Assembly (NCBI GenBank): GCA_002691085.1
Contig: NZGX01000026.1
Location: 27,148 to 51,294, forward strand
Reading direction: 5' to 3'
Source: Rhodospirillaceae bacterium
Lineage (GTDB): Bacteria; Pseudomonadota; Alphaproteobacteria; Rhodospirillales; Rhodospirillaceae
Length of the DNA: 24,147 nt
Shown: one piece after another, positions 17,150 through 24,147 of the stretch
Layout: the number at the start of each line of letters is the position of its first letter
How positions within the stretch are numbered: position 1 is the first letter of the stretch
Position numbers and translations under genes: made by a program
The notes under the pieces: generated by a model
Database searches by the model: none
What the model saw: the letters and a program-made list of their open reading frames with translations, nothing else
Told to the model about the DNA's origin: nothing

Positions 17150-17165
17150 TCTAAAACTCCAAAAA

Positions 17166-19121
17166 TTATAAATTCCTAGCGAGTCTATTTCCTTCTTGTA
17201 CAGCCGCCCAGATATCTCTTGGTGCAACACAGTCACCTATTGCATCTACCCCATCAGGAATATTTCTACTTGATGAACCCATTGACAGAATAATCTTATC
17301 AAATGGGCCAAATTTATTACCGTTTGTTGTTTCTATTATTCCCTTATTTACGCATTTAACAAATTGTCCCAAATTAAGAATTACGCCGGCTTCAGAGATT
17401 CTTTTTGAAAAAAGGGGATACTCACCTGTCATAAATAAATCAGGCATGCCTAATAAAAGACTATTTGAGATTACTGTAATTTTTTTAACTTTACTTGAAT
17501 TAATCTGTGCCTCAATTAAATTCAATAAGGGCCAGCTTCCTTCCTCGTCTATTATAGCAATAGAACCTTCTAGCTTATGTCCCTCTTGAAGGACATCTCT
17601 CCCATGAAGAAAACCCTCAGTACCTGGAATACCTTCCACCAGACTTGGTCTAAACCTCATTTGCCACACAGAAGAAGCTTTCGCACCTGTAGCCCAAACA
17701 ATCTTATCGGCATCTAATTCTTCAGGCGCGTCAATCCTTCTATTAAGGACTACATTTACGGAGTTATGTCTCAACTCATTCTCCCACCAGTCTATCGTTT
17801 GTCCCATTTCTCCTCTATTTGGAGAGTCTGAGATGACTTTCAACATACCACCAAGATATGAAGATGACTCATATAAAGTTACACTGTGTCCTCTCTCCGC
17901 ACAAACACGTGAACATTCGAGACCTGCAGGTCCCCCTCCAACTATTGCAATTTTCTTTGATTGACTAACTTTCTTTAATTGAGAGAGTTCTGATTCATAG
18001 CCAGCCTCAGGATTAATATTACATCCCGCTGGAAGACTTCTAGCTGCAAAACCAAGACATACTTGATTACAGCCACTACAAAGACGGATCCTTTCTGGCT
18101 CGCCGGCATTAACTTTTTGCATCCATTTTGCGTCAGCTATAACTGCCCTTGCAATACCAACAAGATCAGCCTGACCTTTACTTAATATATTTTCTGCATC
18201 CTCTGGTGTAATAATTCTTCCAGCAACAGTAACAGGAATATCAAGAGATTTTTTAAACTCCTGAGATAGGTTTGCAATTTGTGGCCTTGGATATGTTATT
18301 GGTGGGATGGTTTCAGAAAAGTTGGCATTTGATCCCGCCATAACACTTACATAGTCGATAAGTCCCGTTGATGCTATATGCTGGACTGCCGGAAGAGACT
18401 CTTTGATTGTATAACCATCAGGCTCCCCTGGAATAGCATGAAAAATCGAGGTTCGAATTCCAAGAGCTTTGTTTGAGGGAATAACTGCACGAATCCCCTC
18501 AAGTATCTCTATAACAATTCTACAACGCTTTTCTAAAGAACCTCCATAATTATCTGTTCTTCTATTTAATTGTGGATTTAGAAATGAACCAAGAAGGTAA
18601 TCTGAGGATGTTTGAACTTCTATTACATCTACTCCAGACACTGCACACCTCTTCGCGGCCTCTGAGTAATATTTTACGAGAGATGAAATTTCATCTATGG
18701 TTATCTCTCTAGGTATTTCTCCAATTTGTACTGATGGAACTACTGATGGGGCGACTGCTGGATGAATATGTCGCCTATAACTTACATTATGACCACCATG
18801 CCAAAGAATTATTGAAAGCTTAGCCCCCTCATCATGTACCTCCGTTGCTGTTTGAGAGAGAGTTTCTACTATCTCATCTCTCCACAGCTCAATTTGTCCA
18901 ACCCAGGTTCCTGAATTAGGGTGAATGGGAGCTGACTCCATACCGACCATAGACACCCCTCCCTTAGCTCTTTCGACAAGGTAAGTTCTATACTTATTTG
19001 AAACTAAACCAGATGAGTTACCATGAACCATTGAGTGACCCGGTATAATTGCTCTGTTTCGAAGATGAACTGGACCGAGTGAATATGAGGAAGTCAAAAT
19101 TGGAAAAGCTTTATTTGTCAT
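17166..19121 (-). CDS. Old-yellow-enzyme/FadH-like iron-sulfur flavoprotein
   Basis: A 651-residue, three-part enzyme of the 2,4-dienoyl-CoA reductase/trimethylamine dehydrogenase family. Residues 1-340 form the FMN TIM barrel (LWHGGH 106-111; FLNPQLNRRTDNYGGSLEKR 180-199; GIARAVIAD 322-330). Cys348, Cys351, Cys355 and Cys367 (CX2CX3CX11C, the FadH spacing) bind a [4Fe-4S] cluster. The C-terminal half is an FAD/NAD(P)-binding module (IAIVGGGPAGLE 391-402; VWATGA; DAIGDC). In the barrel the usual His-containing AHGYL/AHSYL substrate motif reads TSSDYL (171-176), so the chemistry may differ from characterised members. Its ribosome site CAGGAG lies inside the last codons of the GST gene 3 bases upstream, implying coupled translation. 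Candidate roles are enone reduction or N-demethylation. Confidence 0.88.
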   Translation of the reverse strand: MTNKAFPILTSSYSLGPVHLRNRAIIPGHSMVHGNSSGLVSNKYRTYLVERAKGGVSMVGMESAPIHPNSGTWVGQIELWRDEIVETLSQTATEVHDEGAKLSIILWHGGHNVSYRRHIHPAVAPSVVPSVQIGEIPREITIDEISSLVKYYSEAAKRCAVSGVDVIEVQTSSDYLLGSFLNPQLNRRTDNYGGSLEKRCRIVIEILEGIRAVIPSNKALGIRTSIFHAIPGEPDGYTIKESLPAVQHIASTGLIDYVSVMAGSNANFSETIPPITYPRPQIANLSQEFKKSLDIPVTVAGRIITPEDAENILSKGQADLVGIARAVIADAKWMQKVNAGEPERIRLCSGCNQVCLGFAARSLPAGCNINPEAGYESELSQLKKVSQSKKIAIVGGGPAGLECSRVCAERGHSVTLYESSSYLGGMLKVISDSPNRGEMGQTIDWWENELRHNSVNVVLNRRIDAPEELDADKIVWATGAKASSVWQMRFRPSLVEGIPGTEGFLHGRDVLQEGHKLEGSIAIIDEEGSWPLLNLIEAQINSSKVKKITVISNSLLLGMPDLFMTGEYPLFSKRISEAGVILNLGQFVKCVNKGIIETTNGNKFGPFDKIILSMGSSSRNIPDGVDAIGDCVAPRDIWAAVQEGNRLARNL

Positions 19122-19124
19122 TTT

Positions 19125-19874
19125 TTAATCTCCTGGTGGAACAAAATCAACGGAATGTGAAGTAAACTTCTCTGGAGCAGATCTGCCTTGGAATTTTAAA
19201 ACTTCAGCTATTTTCTTTTGGCAAAACTCAGCAGTGTCGTCACCTACATATTCTTTATTAAAATGTGAAGTTACTGAAGGCCGCTTAATTGCTTCGCTAA
19301 ACCATTTATGAAGATTTGGTCTTCCATCTCTCCAGTCCCAATCTTCTGGAATTGATTTATGCAAACCACGTTTTGTTTGTCGGTCTAAATATGACAGTGC
19401 ATGAAGAGTTGATGCGTGGCCAATATCAAAGTCTTTGAAATTTATCTTTAAATCTTCCTCCATTTGATCAACTGACCTAACTACCTTTGCCCAATTCCAA
19501 CTAAAAACTGTATCTCTTGGAGGTGACTGCAAACGCTCTAATGCCATTATAACTGTAACTTCAAAAACTGTATCGGCTAAAGCCAGTCGCCTCAGTGCGT
19601 CCCAGCGAGTTTGTTTATTATTAGGATAGAGTTTTTTTCCAGATACAGAATTATCGTCTAAATACTCGACAATTGTTTGACTGCCGTACAAGACTGTATA
19701 ATCATCTAAAACAAGAGTAGGAACTTTATGAAGTGGATTAATGGCAGATATAGAATAACCATCTTTAACAGGATATACCGGAACGAATTCCAATTTATCC
19801 CAAAGCCCTGCCTCATGAGCAACAACAAGAACTTTATGTATAAAACCGTGAATTGGAGAATAAAACAGCATCAT
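19125..19874 (-). CDS. Glutathione S-transferase family protein
   Basis: A 249-residue protein. Residues 1-80 are a thioredoxin-like GST N-domain: MLFYSPIHGFIHKVLVVAHE, the cis-proline segment HKVPTLVLDD (49-58) and the glutathione-binding YGSQTIVEYLDD (63-74). The rest is the helical C-domain with a short extra tail after residue 220. It would join glutathione to, or remove it from, an electrophile; a beta-etherase-like or dehalogenating role is possible but no specific marks were found. It is first in a minus-strand cluster with the flavoprotein and the two SUMF1 genes. The run GGGGGG lies about 11 bases before the ATG, and a second ATG follows directly. It is divergent from the serine hydrolase across a 100-base AT-rich gap with no clear promoter. 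Confidence 0.87.
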   Translation of the reverse strand: MMLFYSPIHGFIHKVLVVAHEAGLWDKLEFVPVYPVKDGYSISAINPLHKVPTLVLDDYTVLYGSQTIVEYLDDNSVSGKKLYPNNKQTRWDALRRLALADTVFEVTVIMALERLQSPPRDTVFSWNWAKVVRSVDQMEEDLKINFKDFDIGHASTLHALSYLDRQTKRGLHKSIPEDWDWRDGRPNLHKWFSEAIKRPSVTSHFNKEYVGDDTAEFCQKKIAEVLKFQGRSAPEKFTSHSVDFVPPGD

Positions 19875-19974
19875 AGTTAAAATAACCCCCCGTATTTTAA
19901 TATAATATTTCTAATTTAACCTCGAAATATTAATGACAATAGAAAAGGAACCGACTTTGATCAAGGAAAGAAAC

Positions 19975-21159
19975 ATGACAAACCCAATACTTGAAGGGAA
20001 AACTCCTCAAATAAAAGGCTTTTATGATGGAAAGTTTAAATCTTTGTTTAATATCTTTGAAGATAATCTGCTTAGAAGAGGTGCAAATAGTGATATTGGA
20101 GCAAGCATATACCTATCAATCAATGGCGAGGCACTAGTTGATCTTTATGGTGGATATCAAAACCCTATATTAGACGAAGAATGGAAAGAAGATACTTTAT
20201 GCTGTTGTTGGTCAGTATCAAAGACTATACCAGCACTGTTAACCCTTATACTAATAGATAAGGGTTTATTGGATATTGAAAAACCCGTTGCATATTATTG
20301 GCCAGAGTTTGGAAAAAATAATAAAGAAAATATCTTAATTAAGCATATCCTTAATCACACTGCTGCACTTTCATACTTAGATGGAGAACTGCTCCCAGGA
20401 GAAATTCTTAATTGGGAAAAAATGGTTAAAGCCATTGAGAATACATCGCCAAATTGGGCACCTGGGGAAAAAATTGGTTACCTTAATATGACTTTTGGTT
20501 TTTTACTCGGCGAATTATGTAGAAGAGTTAACGGAGGCAGAAAACTCTCTCAACACTTCAAAGAAGATATATCAGATCCATTTAATATAGATTGGCATTT
20601 TTCTCTTGATGATGAAAAAATCTCCCGAGTAGCAAAAGTTTTTCAGTCAGATCCTAATCTTTTCAACGATATGATTTTGAAAGAACCAAATAGTATTTTT
20701 TCAAAAAGTATGAAAGGAAGAAACCCAGATGAAGATTATAATAGTATGGAATGGCATAAAGCAGAAAATGGTTCGGGAACTAGTCATACAAACGCAAGGG
20801 CAATGGGGAGGCTGTATAACATGTTATCATCAGGTAAAACCGATGATGGAACAATACTATTCTCTGACCAAATATTAGAAATGATTTCAACAAAGAGCAT
20901 TAAAGGAATTGATAATCTAACAAATTCATATGAAATGTGTTTTTCAATAGGTTTTGAAATGAATTGCACACCAGCTACTCCAATGGGTCCAAGTAATAGA
21001 AGCTTTGGTTATTTAGGTGCTGGAGGATCATTTGCATTTAGCGATCCTGAGATAAAAATGAGTTTTGCCTATAGTCATAATTTTATGCATATGGGAGTAG
21101 GACCTGGCCCATGTGGTTTGCCATTGGTTGAAGAAGTAATCTCATTATGTAAGAAATAG
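19975..21159 (+). CDS. Serine hydrolase, beta-lactamase/EstB esterase fold
   Basis: A 394-residue class C beta-lactamase-fold protein. The nucleophile motif is SVSK (Ser80, Lys83) in CWSVSKTIPALLTLILIDKG, the second motif is YLN in IGYLNMTFGFLLGEL, and the C-terminal LGAGGSFAFSDPE block fits the third wall of the site. Such stand-alone proteins are usually esterases, lactonases or amidases, not antibiotic-resistance enzymes, and no signal peptide is seen. The ATG at 19975 is chosen because AAGGAAAG lies just upstream; an ATG at 19933 would add 14 residues with no ribosome site. It ends 5 bases from the convergent methyltransferase gene. It may open an ester or lactone made by neighbouring oxidations, but that is inference. 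Confidence 0.88.
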   Translation: MTNPILEGKTPQIKGFYDGKFKSLFNIFEDNLLRRGANSDIGASIYLSINGEALVDLYGGYQNPILDEEWKEDTLCCCWSVSKTIPALLTLILIDKGLLDIEKPVAYYWPEFGKNNKENILIKHILNHTAALSYLDGELLPGEILNWEKMVKAIENTSPNWAPGEKIGYLNMTFGFLLGELCRRVNGGRKLSQHFKEDISDPFNIDWHFSLDDEKISRVAKVFQSDPNLFNDMILKEPNSIFSKSMKGRNPDEDYNSMEWHKAENGSGTSHTNARAMGRLYNMLSSGKTDDGTILFSDQILEMISTKSIKGIDNLTNSYEMCFSIGFEMNCTPATPMGPSNRSFGYLGAGGSFAFSDPEIKMSFAYSHNFMHMGVGPGPCGLPLVEEVISLCKK

Positions 21160-21164
21160 TATAT

Positions 21165-22349
21165 CTATTTCCATGCCCCAAAGGTGAACCAATTTATTCC
21201 ATCTTGCAACTTACCAATATTCTGAGCGAAAACAGCCTTAGAGTCCCTAGCTGCAGAAATTACTGCATCATGACCGTGATTAAAATAGCTTGGGATTATG
21301 AACTGAAAGTAATTTTCTTCTTTAAACCCTGAATCAATTACAATCTTTTTTATATCAGAGTCCCTAAAGGACTTATAAAAGGGCTCCTTATTATAATAAG
21401 AATCCCAATCAAGATAAAATTGTTCGTATGGCTCAACTATACTATTTAAAGGGAGTTCCATGTGAATCATTAAACCGCCAGGTTTCAGGACCCTTTTACT
21501 TTCAGAAAAAACCCTACTTACTTTATCGCTAGGTAGCTCATGCAAAACCATTGCAGACCATACAATATCAAAAGAATTATCATCAAAATCTAGTTTTGTA
21601 CCATCCATTTGATGAAAGTTAATCGGCTTTCCCATTTCCTTACACCTAGCATGTCCGTAATTTACGTTTGGTACAGCTGGATCAATTGCATGAATTTCCA
21701 AATCAGACCAAGTTTCTAGCCAAGGTAAAGTATTAAAACCAATTGTGGCTCCTATATCTAACATTTTTTTTGGTCTAAACTTTGGATACCTTTCACTAAT
21801 AAACTGTGAAACTGATCGACCAGTATCATCCATTTCTGGACCAAGAAATCCCATTAGAAAAACAGACAAACCATTATCATAGAGAGCCCCTTGTGTTACA
21901 TCACCAGCATACCTCTCAGTATCATAACATCCCGGCATCATATGAACGTCAAGAGAACTAATATACCTTGGTATTTCTAGATTTGGGTCAACATGTATTG
22001 AGTCCATACCTTTATTACAATCTGACACTTTAGATGCTAATTCTCTGTCTGATCTAGAAATTGAGGGAAGAACAGATCTCCAAACCATTTCTTGTGTTGA
22101 ATTACGGATTGATGAATAAAATTTAAATAAAGTTTCTTTTCTCATCTCTTTATGAATTGAAGGCCCATCTTGTGGAGTAAAACCATTCTTTCTTTTATAA
22201 TTAGCTTTTACTTTGTTTTCATAAACAGTCCTCATATGCGAAGCTAAGTCTCCGAGAACATATCTTCTCATACCAGTAACAAAACCTTGTCTAGACTCTT
22301 CTTCTTTTGTACTTTCTACGGCTAAGCTATGACTTAAACGATGAGGCAT
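21165..22349 (-). CDS. SAM-dependent class I methyltransferase with long N-terminal region
   Basis: About 394 residues from ATG at 22349; an in-frame TTG at 22361 would add four. The class I Rossmann domain lies in the C-terminal half: motif I MLDIGATIGFNTLPWL (196-211), the acidic end of beta 2 at IDP (222-224), DGTKLDFDDNSFDIVWSAMVLHEL over motifs II-III, and RVLKPGGLMIHMELP after it. The first 190 residues match nothing recognised; they are charged, with a conserved-looking DVHMMPGCYDTERYAGD stretch near 134-150 that could hold metal or substrate through His and Cys. The methyl acceptor is unknown, and small-molecule O- or N-methylation is most likely. It is convergent with the serine hydrolase. 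Confidence 0.86.
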   Translation of the reverse strand: MPHRLSHSLAVESTKEEESRQGFVTGMRRYVLGDLASHMRTVYENKVKANYKRKNGFTPQDGPSIHKEMRKETLFKFYSSIRNSTQEMVWRSVLPSISRSDRELASKVSDCNKGMDSIHVDPNLEIPRYISSLDVHMMPGCYDTERYAGDVTQGALYDNGLSVFLMGFLGPEMDDTGRSVSQFISERYPKFRPKKMLDIGATIGFNTLPWLETWSDLEIHAIDPAVPNVNYGHARCKEMGKPINFHQMDGTKLDFDDNSFDIVWSAMVLHELPSDKVSRVFSESKRVLKPGGLMIHMELPLNSIVEPYEQFYLDWDSYYNKEPFYKSFRDSDIKKIVIDSGFKEENYFQFIIPSYFNHGHDAVISAARDSKAVFAQNIGKLQDGINWFTFGAWK

Positions 22350-22405
22350 ATATTTTATCAACCTTTATTGAATTTATGATAGCTAATATAATAAGTTAAA
22401 ATAAG

Positions 22406-22984
22406 TTATTTTTCTAGTAATCTTAGAGCCTTATTAATCTCGGTAGGACTCATTTTATTCTTAATACTTAATAGGTTTACGTTTAGCTCACCTGTTTGAT
22501 TTGAGGATTTGGTAAGCCAATAATAAGCAAAAATCATATTTTTTTCAACGCCTTCCCCCCTCCAATACATTACACCAAGATCGGCCTGTGCTAAAGGATC
22601 ACCCAATTCTGCAGCCTTTTTCCAATACTTAACTGCTATTTCATCATTTTTCTTGCCATCTATCTCCCCTCGCGAATACATCCACCCAAGCCTATGATTA
22701 GCTGATGCGTCTCCGGCCTCTGCAGCTCTACCTAACCAGCTAGCAGCTTTAGTGAAATCTTGACTTAATCCCCTACCTTTTCTGTACATTTGACCCAAAT
22801 ATGATTGAGCAACTATATCCCCTTCGGTAGCTAAAATCTGGAAATCAAGTAAAGCTTCAATATCATTCCCGGACCTTAGTTTAATAATAGCGTCTTCAAG
22901 GTTAATAATAGGCTTTTCAGTTTCTTGTGAAAATGAACTAAAAGAAACAAAGCAAAATAAAGTCAAAAAAGCAAAACTTTTCAT
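22406..22984 (-). CDS. Exported Sel1-repeat protein
   Basis: A 192-residue protein from ATG 22984, which has AGAGGT six bases upstream and starts straight into a signal peptide (MKSFAFLTLFCFVSFSSFSQ, 1-20); an upstream ATG at 23044 would put 20 unrelated residues before the signal. Three Sel1-like repeats follow: about 57-92 (AQSYLGQMYRKGRGL), 93-130 (ANHRLGWMYSRGEI) and 131-162 (AQADLGVMYWRGEGV). Sel1 repeats are alpha-solenoids that act as adaptors in envelope or signalling complexes. Probably periplasmic; partner unknown. The 44-base gap to the methyltransferase contains only AT-rich short direct repeats of TAAGTT. Confidence 0.87.
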   Translation of the reverse strand: MKSFAFLTLFCFVSFSSFSQETEKPIINLEDAIIKLRSGNDIEALLDFQILATEGDIVAQSYLGQMYRKGRGLSQDFTKAASWLGRAAEAGDASANHRLGWMYSRGEIDGKKNDEIAVKYWKKAAELGDPLAQADLGVMYWRGEGVEKNMIFAYYWLTKSSNQTGELNVNLLSIKNKMSPTEINKALRLLEK

Positions 22985-23159
22985 AATTGTACCTCTATTA
23001 GATATTCTATCCATACCCTCAAAATAAGAATATGTGTCCCTCAATATTTATCGAAAGAAATTGTATTTTTAAACAAGTAAATTATTAAATTTCTGATAAT
23101 TAATTTGGAAAATGTTTTATAAACTTAGGAAAGAGATGTAAAAAAGGCCGAACTGTAAA

Positions 23160-23235
23160 TGGTGATCCCGCCGGGACTCGAACCCAGAATTAAGGATTAG
23201 GAATCCTTGGTTATATCCAGTTTAACTACGGGATC
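23160..23235 (-). tRNA. tRNA-Arg (anticodon CCU)
   Basis: The minus strand folds as a full cloverleaf of 76 bases: acceptor GATCCCG with CGGGATC, D stem GTTA/TAAC, anticodon stem AAGGA/TCCTT around loop TTCCTAA giving anticodon CCU (reads AGG), four-base variable loop, T arm CTGGG-TTCGAGT-CCCGG, discriminator A, and an encoded CCA at 23162-23160. It lies 21 bases after the hsp20 stop on the same strand. The 115 bases beyond its 3' end hold no gene and no stem-loop terminator, only GGCC followed by six T. Confidence 0.97.
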
Positions 23236-23256
23236 AATAAAAACTAAACTAACCCC

Positions 23257-23709
23257 CTAGTCCAAACTGATCTTTTTTTGGGCAGAAATATTATCATCCT
23301 CAGAGTTGATCTTTATCTCTTTAACCTTAGACTCTATTGTCTTTCTTTTTAATTCTATATGCAACAAACCATTCTCTTGCTGTGCGCTATTTACTTCTAT
23401 GCCTTCAGCTAAAACAAAACTCCTGGTAAAGTTTCGAGAGGCAATTCCTCTATGTAAATAAACCTTCTCTCCTGAACTATTTGGACTTTTCCCTCTAATA
23501 TATAACTGATTATCTTCCACTGTCACGGCTAGATCATTCTCAGAAAAACCTGCAACTGCAAGAGTTATTCTTAAAGCATTCTGACCAATTTGCTCTATGT
23601 TATATGGGGGATAACCCTCAGCAGAAGACTTATTAGCCCGATCAATCATTTGCTCGATATGTTCAAAGCCAAGCAAAAGAGGACTTGAGAATACAGACAT
23701 GCGCGCCAT
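23257..23709 (-). CDS. Small heat-shock protein, Hsp20/IbpA type
   Basis: A 150-residue alpha-crystallin-domain chaperone. The N-terminal arm contains the alphaproteobacterial SVFSSPLLLGFEHIEQMID pattern (5-23), followed by YPPYNIEQIGQNALRITLAVAGF (33-55), the dimer-swapping loop with YLHRGIASRNFTRSFVL (84-100), and the closing A-x4-G-L-L motif AQQENGLLHIEL (109-120). It holds unfolding proteins for refolding by DnaK/ClpB and acts in the cytoplasm as a large oligomer. A good ribosome site (AAGAGGT) precedes the ATG and lies within a small hairpin that could be heat-sensitive. tRNA-Arg follows downstream. Confidence 0.94.
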   Translation of the reverse strand: MARMSVFSSPLLLGFEHIEQMIDRANKSSAEGYPPYNIEQIGQNALRITLAVAGFSENDLAVTVEDNQLYIRGKSPNSSGEKVYLHRGIASRNFTRSFVLAEGIEVNSAQQENGLLHIELKRKTIESKVKEIKINSEDDNISAQKKISLD

Positions 23710-23715
23710 AAATAA

Positions 23716-23726
23716 CCTCTTAAAGG
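23716..23726 (-). promoter_or_regulatory. Possible thermosensor hairpin over the hsp20 ribosome site
   Basis: In the leader of hsp20 the RNA reads CCUUUAAGAGG, where CCU can pair with AGG of the Shine-Dalgarno sequence across a UUAAG loop, with some further A-U and G-U pairing outside. The stem is short and unlike a textbook ROSE element, so this is tentative. Confidence 0.25.
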
Positions 23727-23787
23727 ATTTCAGTTAAATTATATATAGTAATTTCTTCACTATCATTAAAGTACCTAAAATTTTGTT

Positions 23788-24147
23788 TCAAACTTTATTA
23801 GGCGGTATAAAAACTTCTGGAGAATCATTCTGAGTGTAATGATGATAAATTGAACGTGAGGGAAAGGCAAATCCAGCCCCGGAAGACTCAACAATATCCT
23901 TAACAGTAAGCGCAAGGTCTTCTTTTATTTCAAGCCAGCCTCCCCAATCTGTAGTCCTTGTAAAACAGTATAATAATAAATCTATAGACGATTCATTAAA
24001 ACTATCTATTCTTATAAAGGTAGATGCCTCCTTAGGAGAAGCAAAATTTGAGTCAGAGCTTATATGCTCCTCAATTTTATTTCTTATTAAGCGCAACTGA
24101 TCCGTCGATGTATTATACTCTAAACCAATTAACCACTTGATTCTTCT
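23788..24147 (-). CDS. MscS-family mechanosensitive channel, C-terminal part only
   Basis: The frame is open to the right edge, so only the last 119 residues are seen. They begin with RRIKWLIGLEYNTSTDQLR, then FIRIDSFNESSIDLLLYCFT, TTDWGGWLEIKEDLALTVKD and end in GAGFAFPSRSIYHHY, which are the hallmarks of the MscS cytoplasmic alpha/beta domain. The pore and membrane helices lie outside the window. Such channels in the inner membrane release solutes on hypo-osmotic shock. Its stop is 78 bases upstream of the hsp20 start on the same strand. Confidence 0.9.
   Translation of the reverse strand, partial: RRIKWLIGLEYNTSTDQLRLIRNKIEEHISSDSNFASPKEASTFIRIDSFNESSIDLLLYCFTRTTDWGGWLEIKEDLALTVKDIVESSGAGFAFPSRSIYHHYTQNDSPEVFIPPNKV

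Noticed and set aside
19875..19974. Promoter in the divergent GST/serine hydrolase gap (TATAAT at 19901)
   Set aside because: No -35 box at acceptable spacing on either strand in very AT-rich sequence.
23139..23159. Rho-independent terminator after tRNA-Arg
   Set aside because: There is a run of six T on the minus strand but no preceding stem longer than GGCC.
1..24147. CRISPR arrays, insertion sequences, phage or defence genes
   Set aside because: No regularly spaced repeats, terminal inverted repeats, transposase, integrase or nuclease proteins were recognised on either strand.

Overview
The window is AT-rich and gene-dense. Neighbouring genes are separated by 3 to about 130 bases, and several start codons sit inside or right after the preceding gene. 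The MscS C-terminal tail, the IbpA/HspH-type small heat-shock protein, the MhpR-like IclR regulator and the CoxG/CoxS/CoxM proteins all look alphaproteobacterial. The low GC and compact spacing suggest a free-living, probably marine, alphaproteobacterium with a catabolic lifestyle. That assignment is inference from protein style, not from a marker gene. No insertion sequence, integrase, CRISPR array, rRNA or phage gene was seen.

Layout, left to right. (1) 1-2684, minus: an FAD-linked oxidase followed by a class A FAD monooxygenase that runs off the left edge; a likely aromatic-oxidation pair. (2) 2747-5090: an exported gamma-glutamyltranspeptidase on plus, tail to tail with a membrane-anchored VOC/glyoxalase-fold protein on minus. 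(3) 5139-8044: housekeeping block with a TPR protein, a SufE-type sulfur acceptor and an MsbA-like ABC exporter. (4) 8143-11328, plus: coxG-coxS-coxM-MFS, a molybdenum-hydroxylase-type cluster with no large catalytic subunit. (5) 11346-15163, minus: an IclR regulator followed by two tandem flavin amine oxidases with twin-arginine-type leaders; a promoter with an overlapping palindrome precedes the regulator. (6) 15294-19874, minus: glutathione S-transferase, then an OYE/FadH-like Fe-S flavoprotein, then two tandem exported SUMF1-fold proteins that lack the formylglycine-generating cysteines. (7) 19975-22349: a serine beta-lactamase-fold esterase (plus) facing a long SAM methyltransferase (minus). 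(8) 22406-24147, minus: Sel1-repeat protein, tRNA-Arg(CCU), Hsp20 and a partial MscS channel, which look like ordinary chromosome.

The interior reads as a set of oxidative catabolic modules: flavin oxidases, a molybdenum hydroxylase, monooxygenase, GST, MFS importer and esterase. The set resembles in composition the pyrrolidine-type nicotine pathway, where Tat-exported amine oxidases act with a molybdenum hydroxylase, an FAD monooxygenase and an MFS transporter. The substrate cannot be read from sequence. The most interesting points are the missing CoxL, the duplicated exported amine oxidases behind an IclR switch, and the paired SUMF1 proteins with eight conserved cysteines but no catalytic pair.
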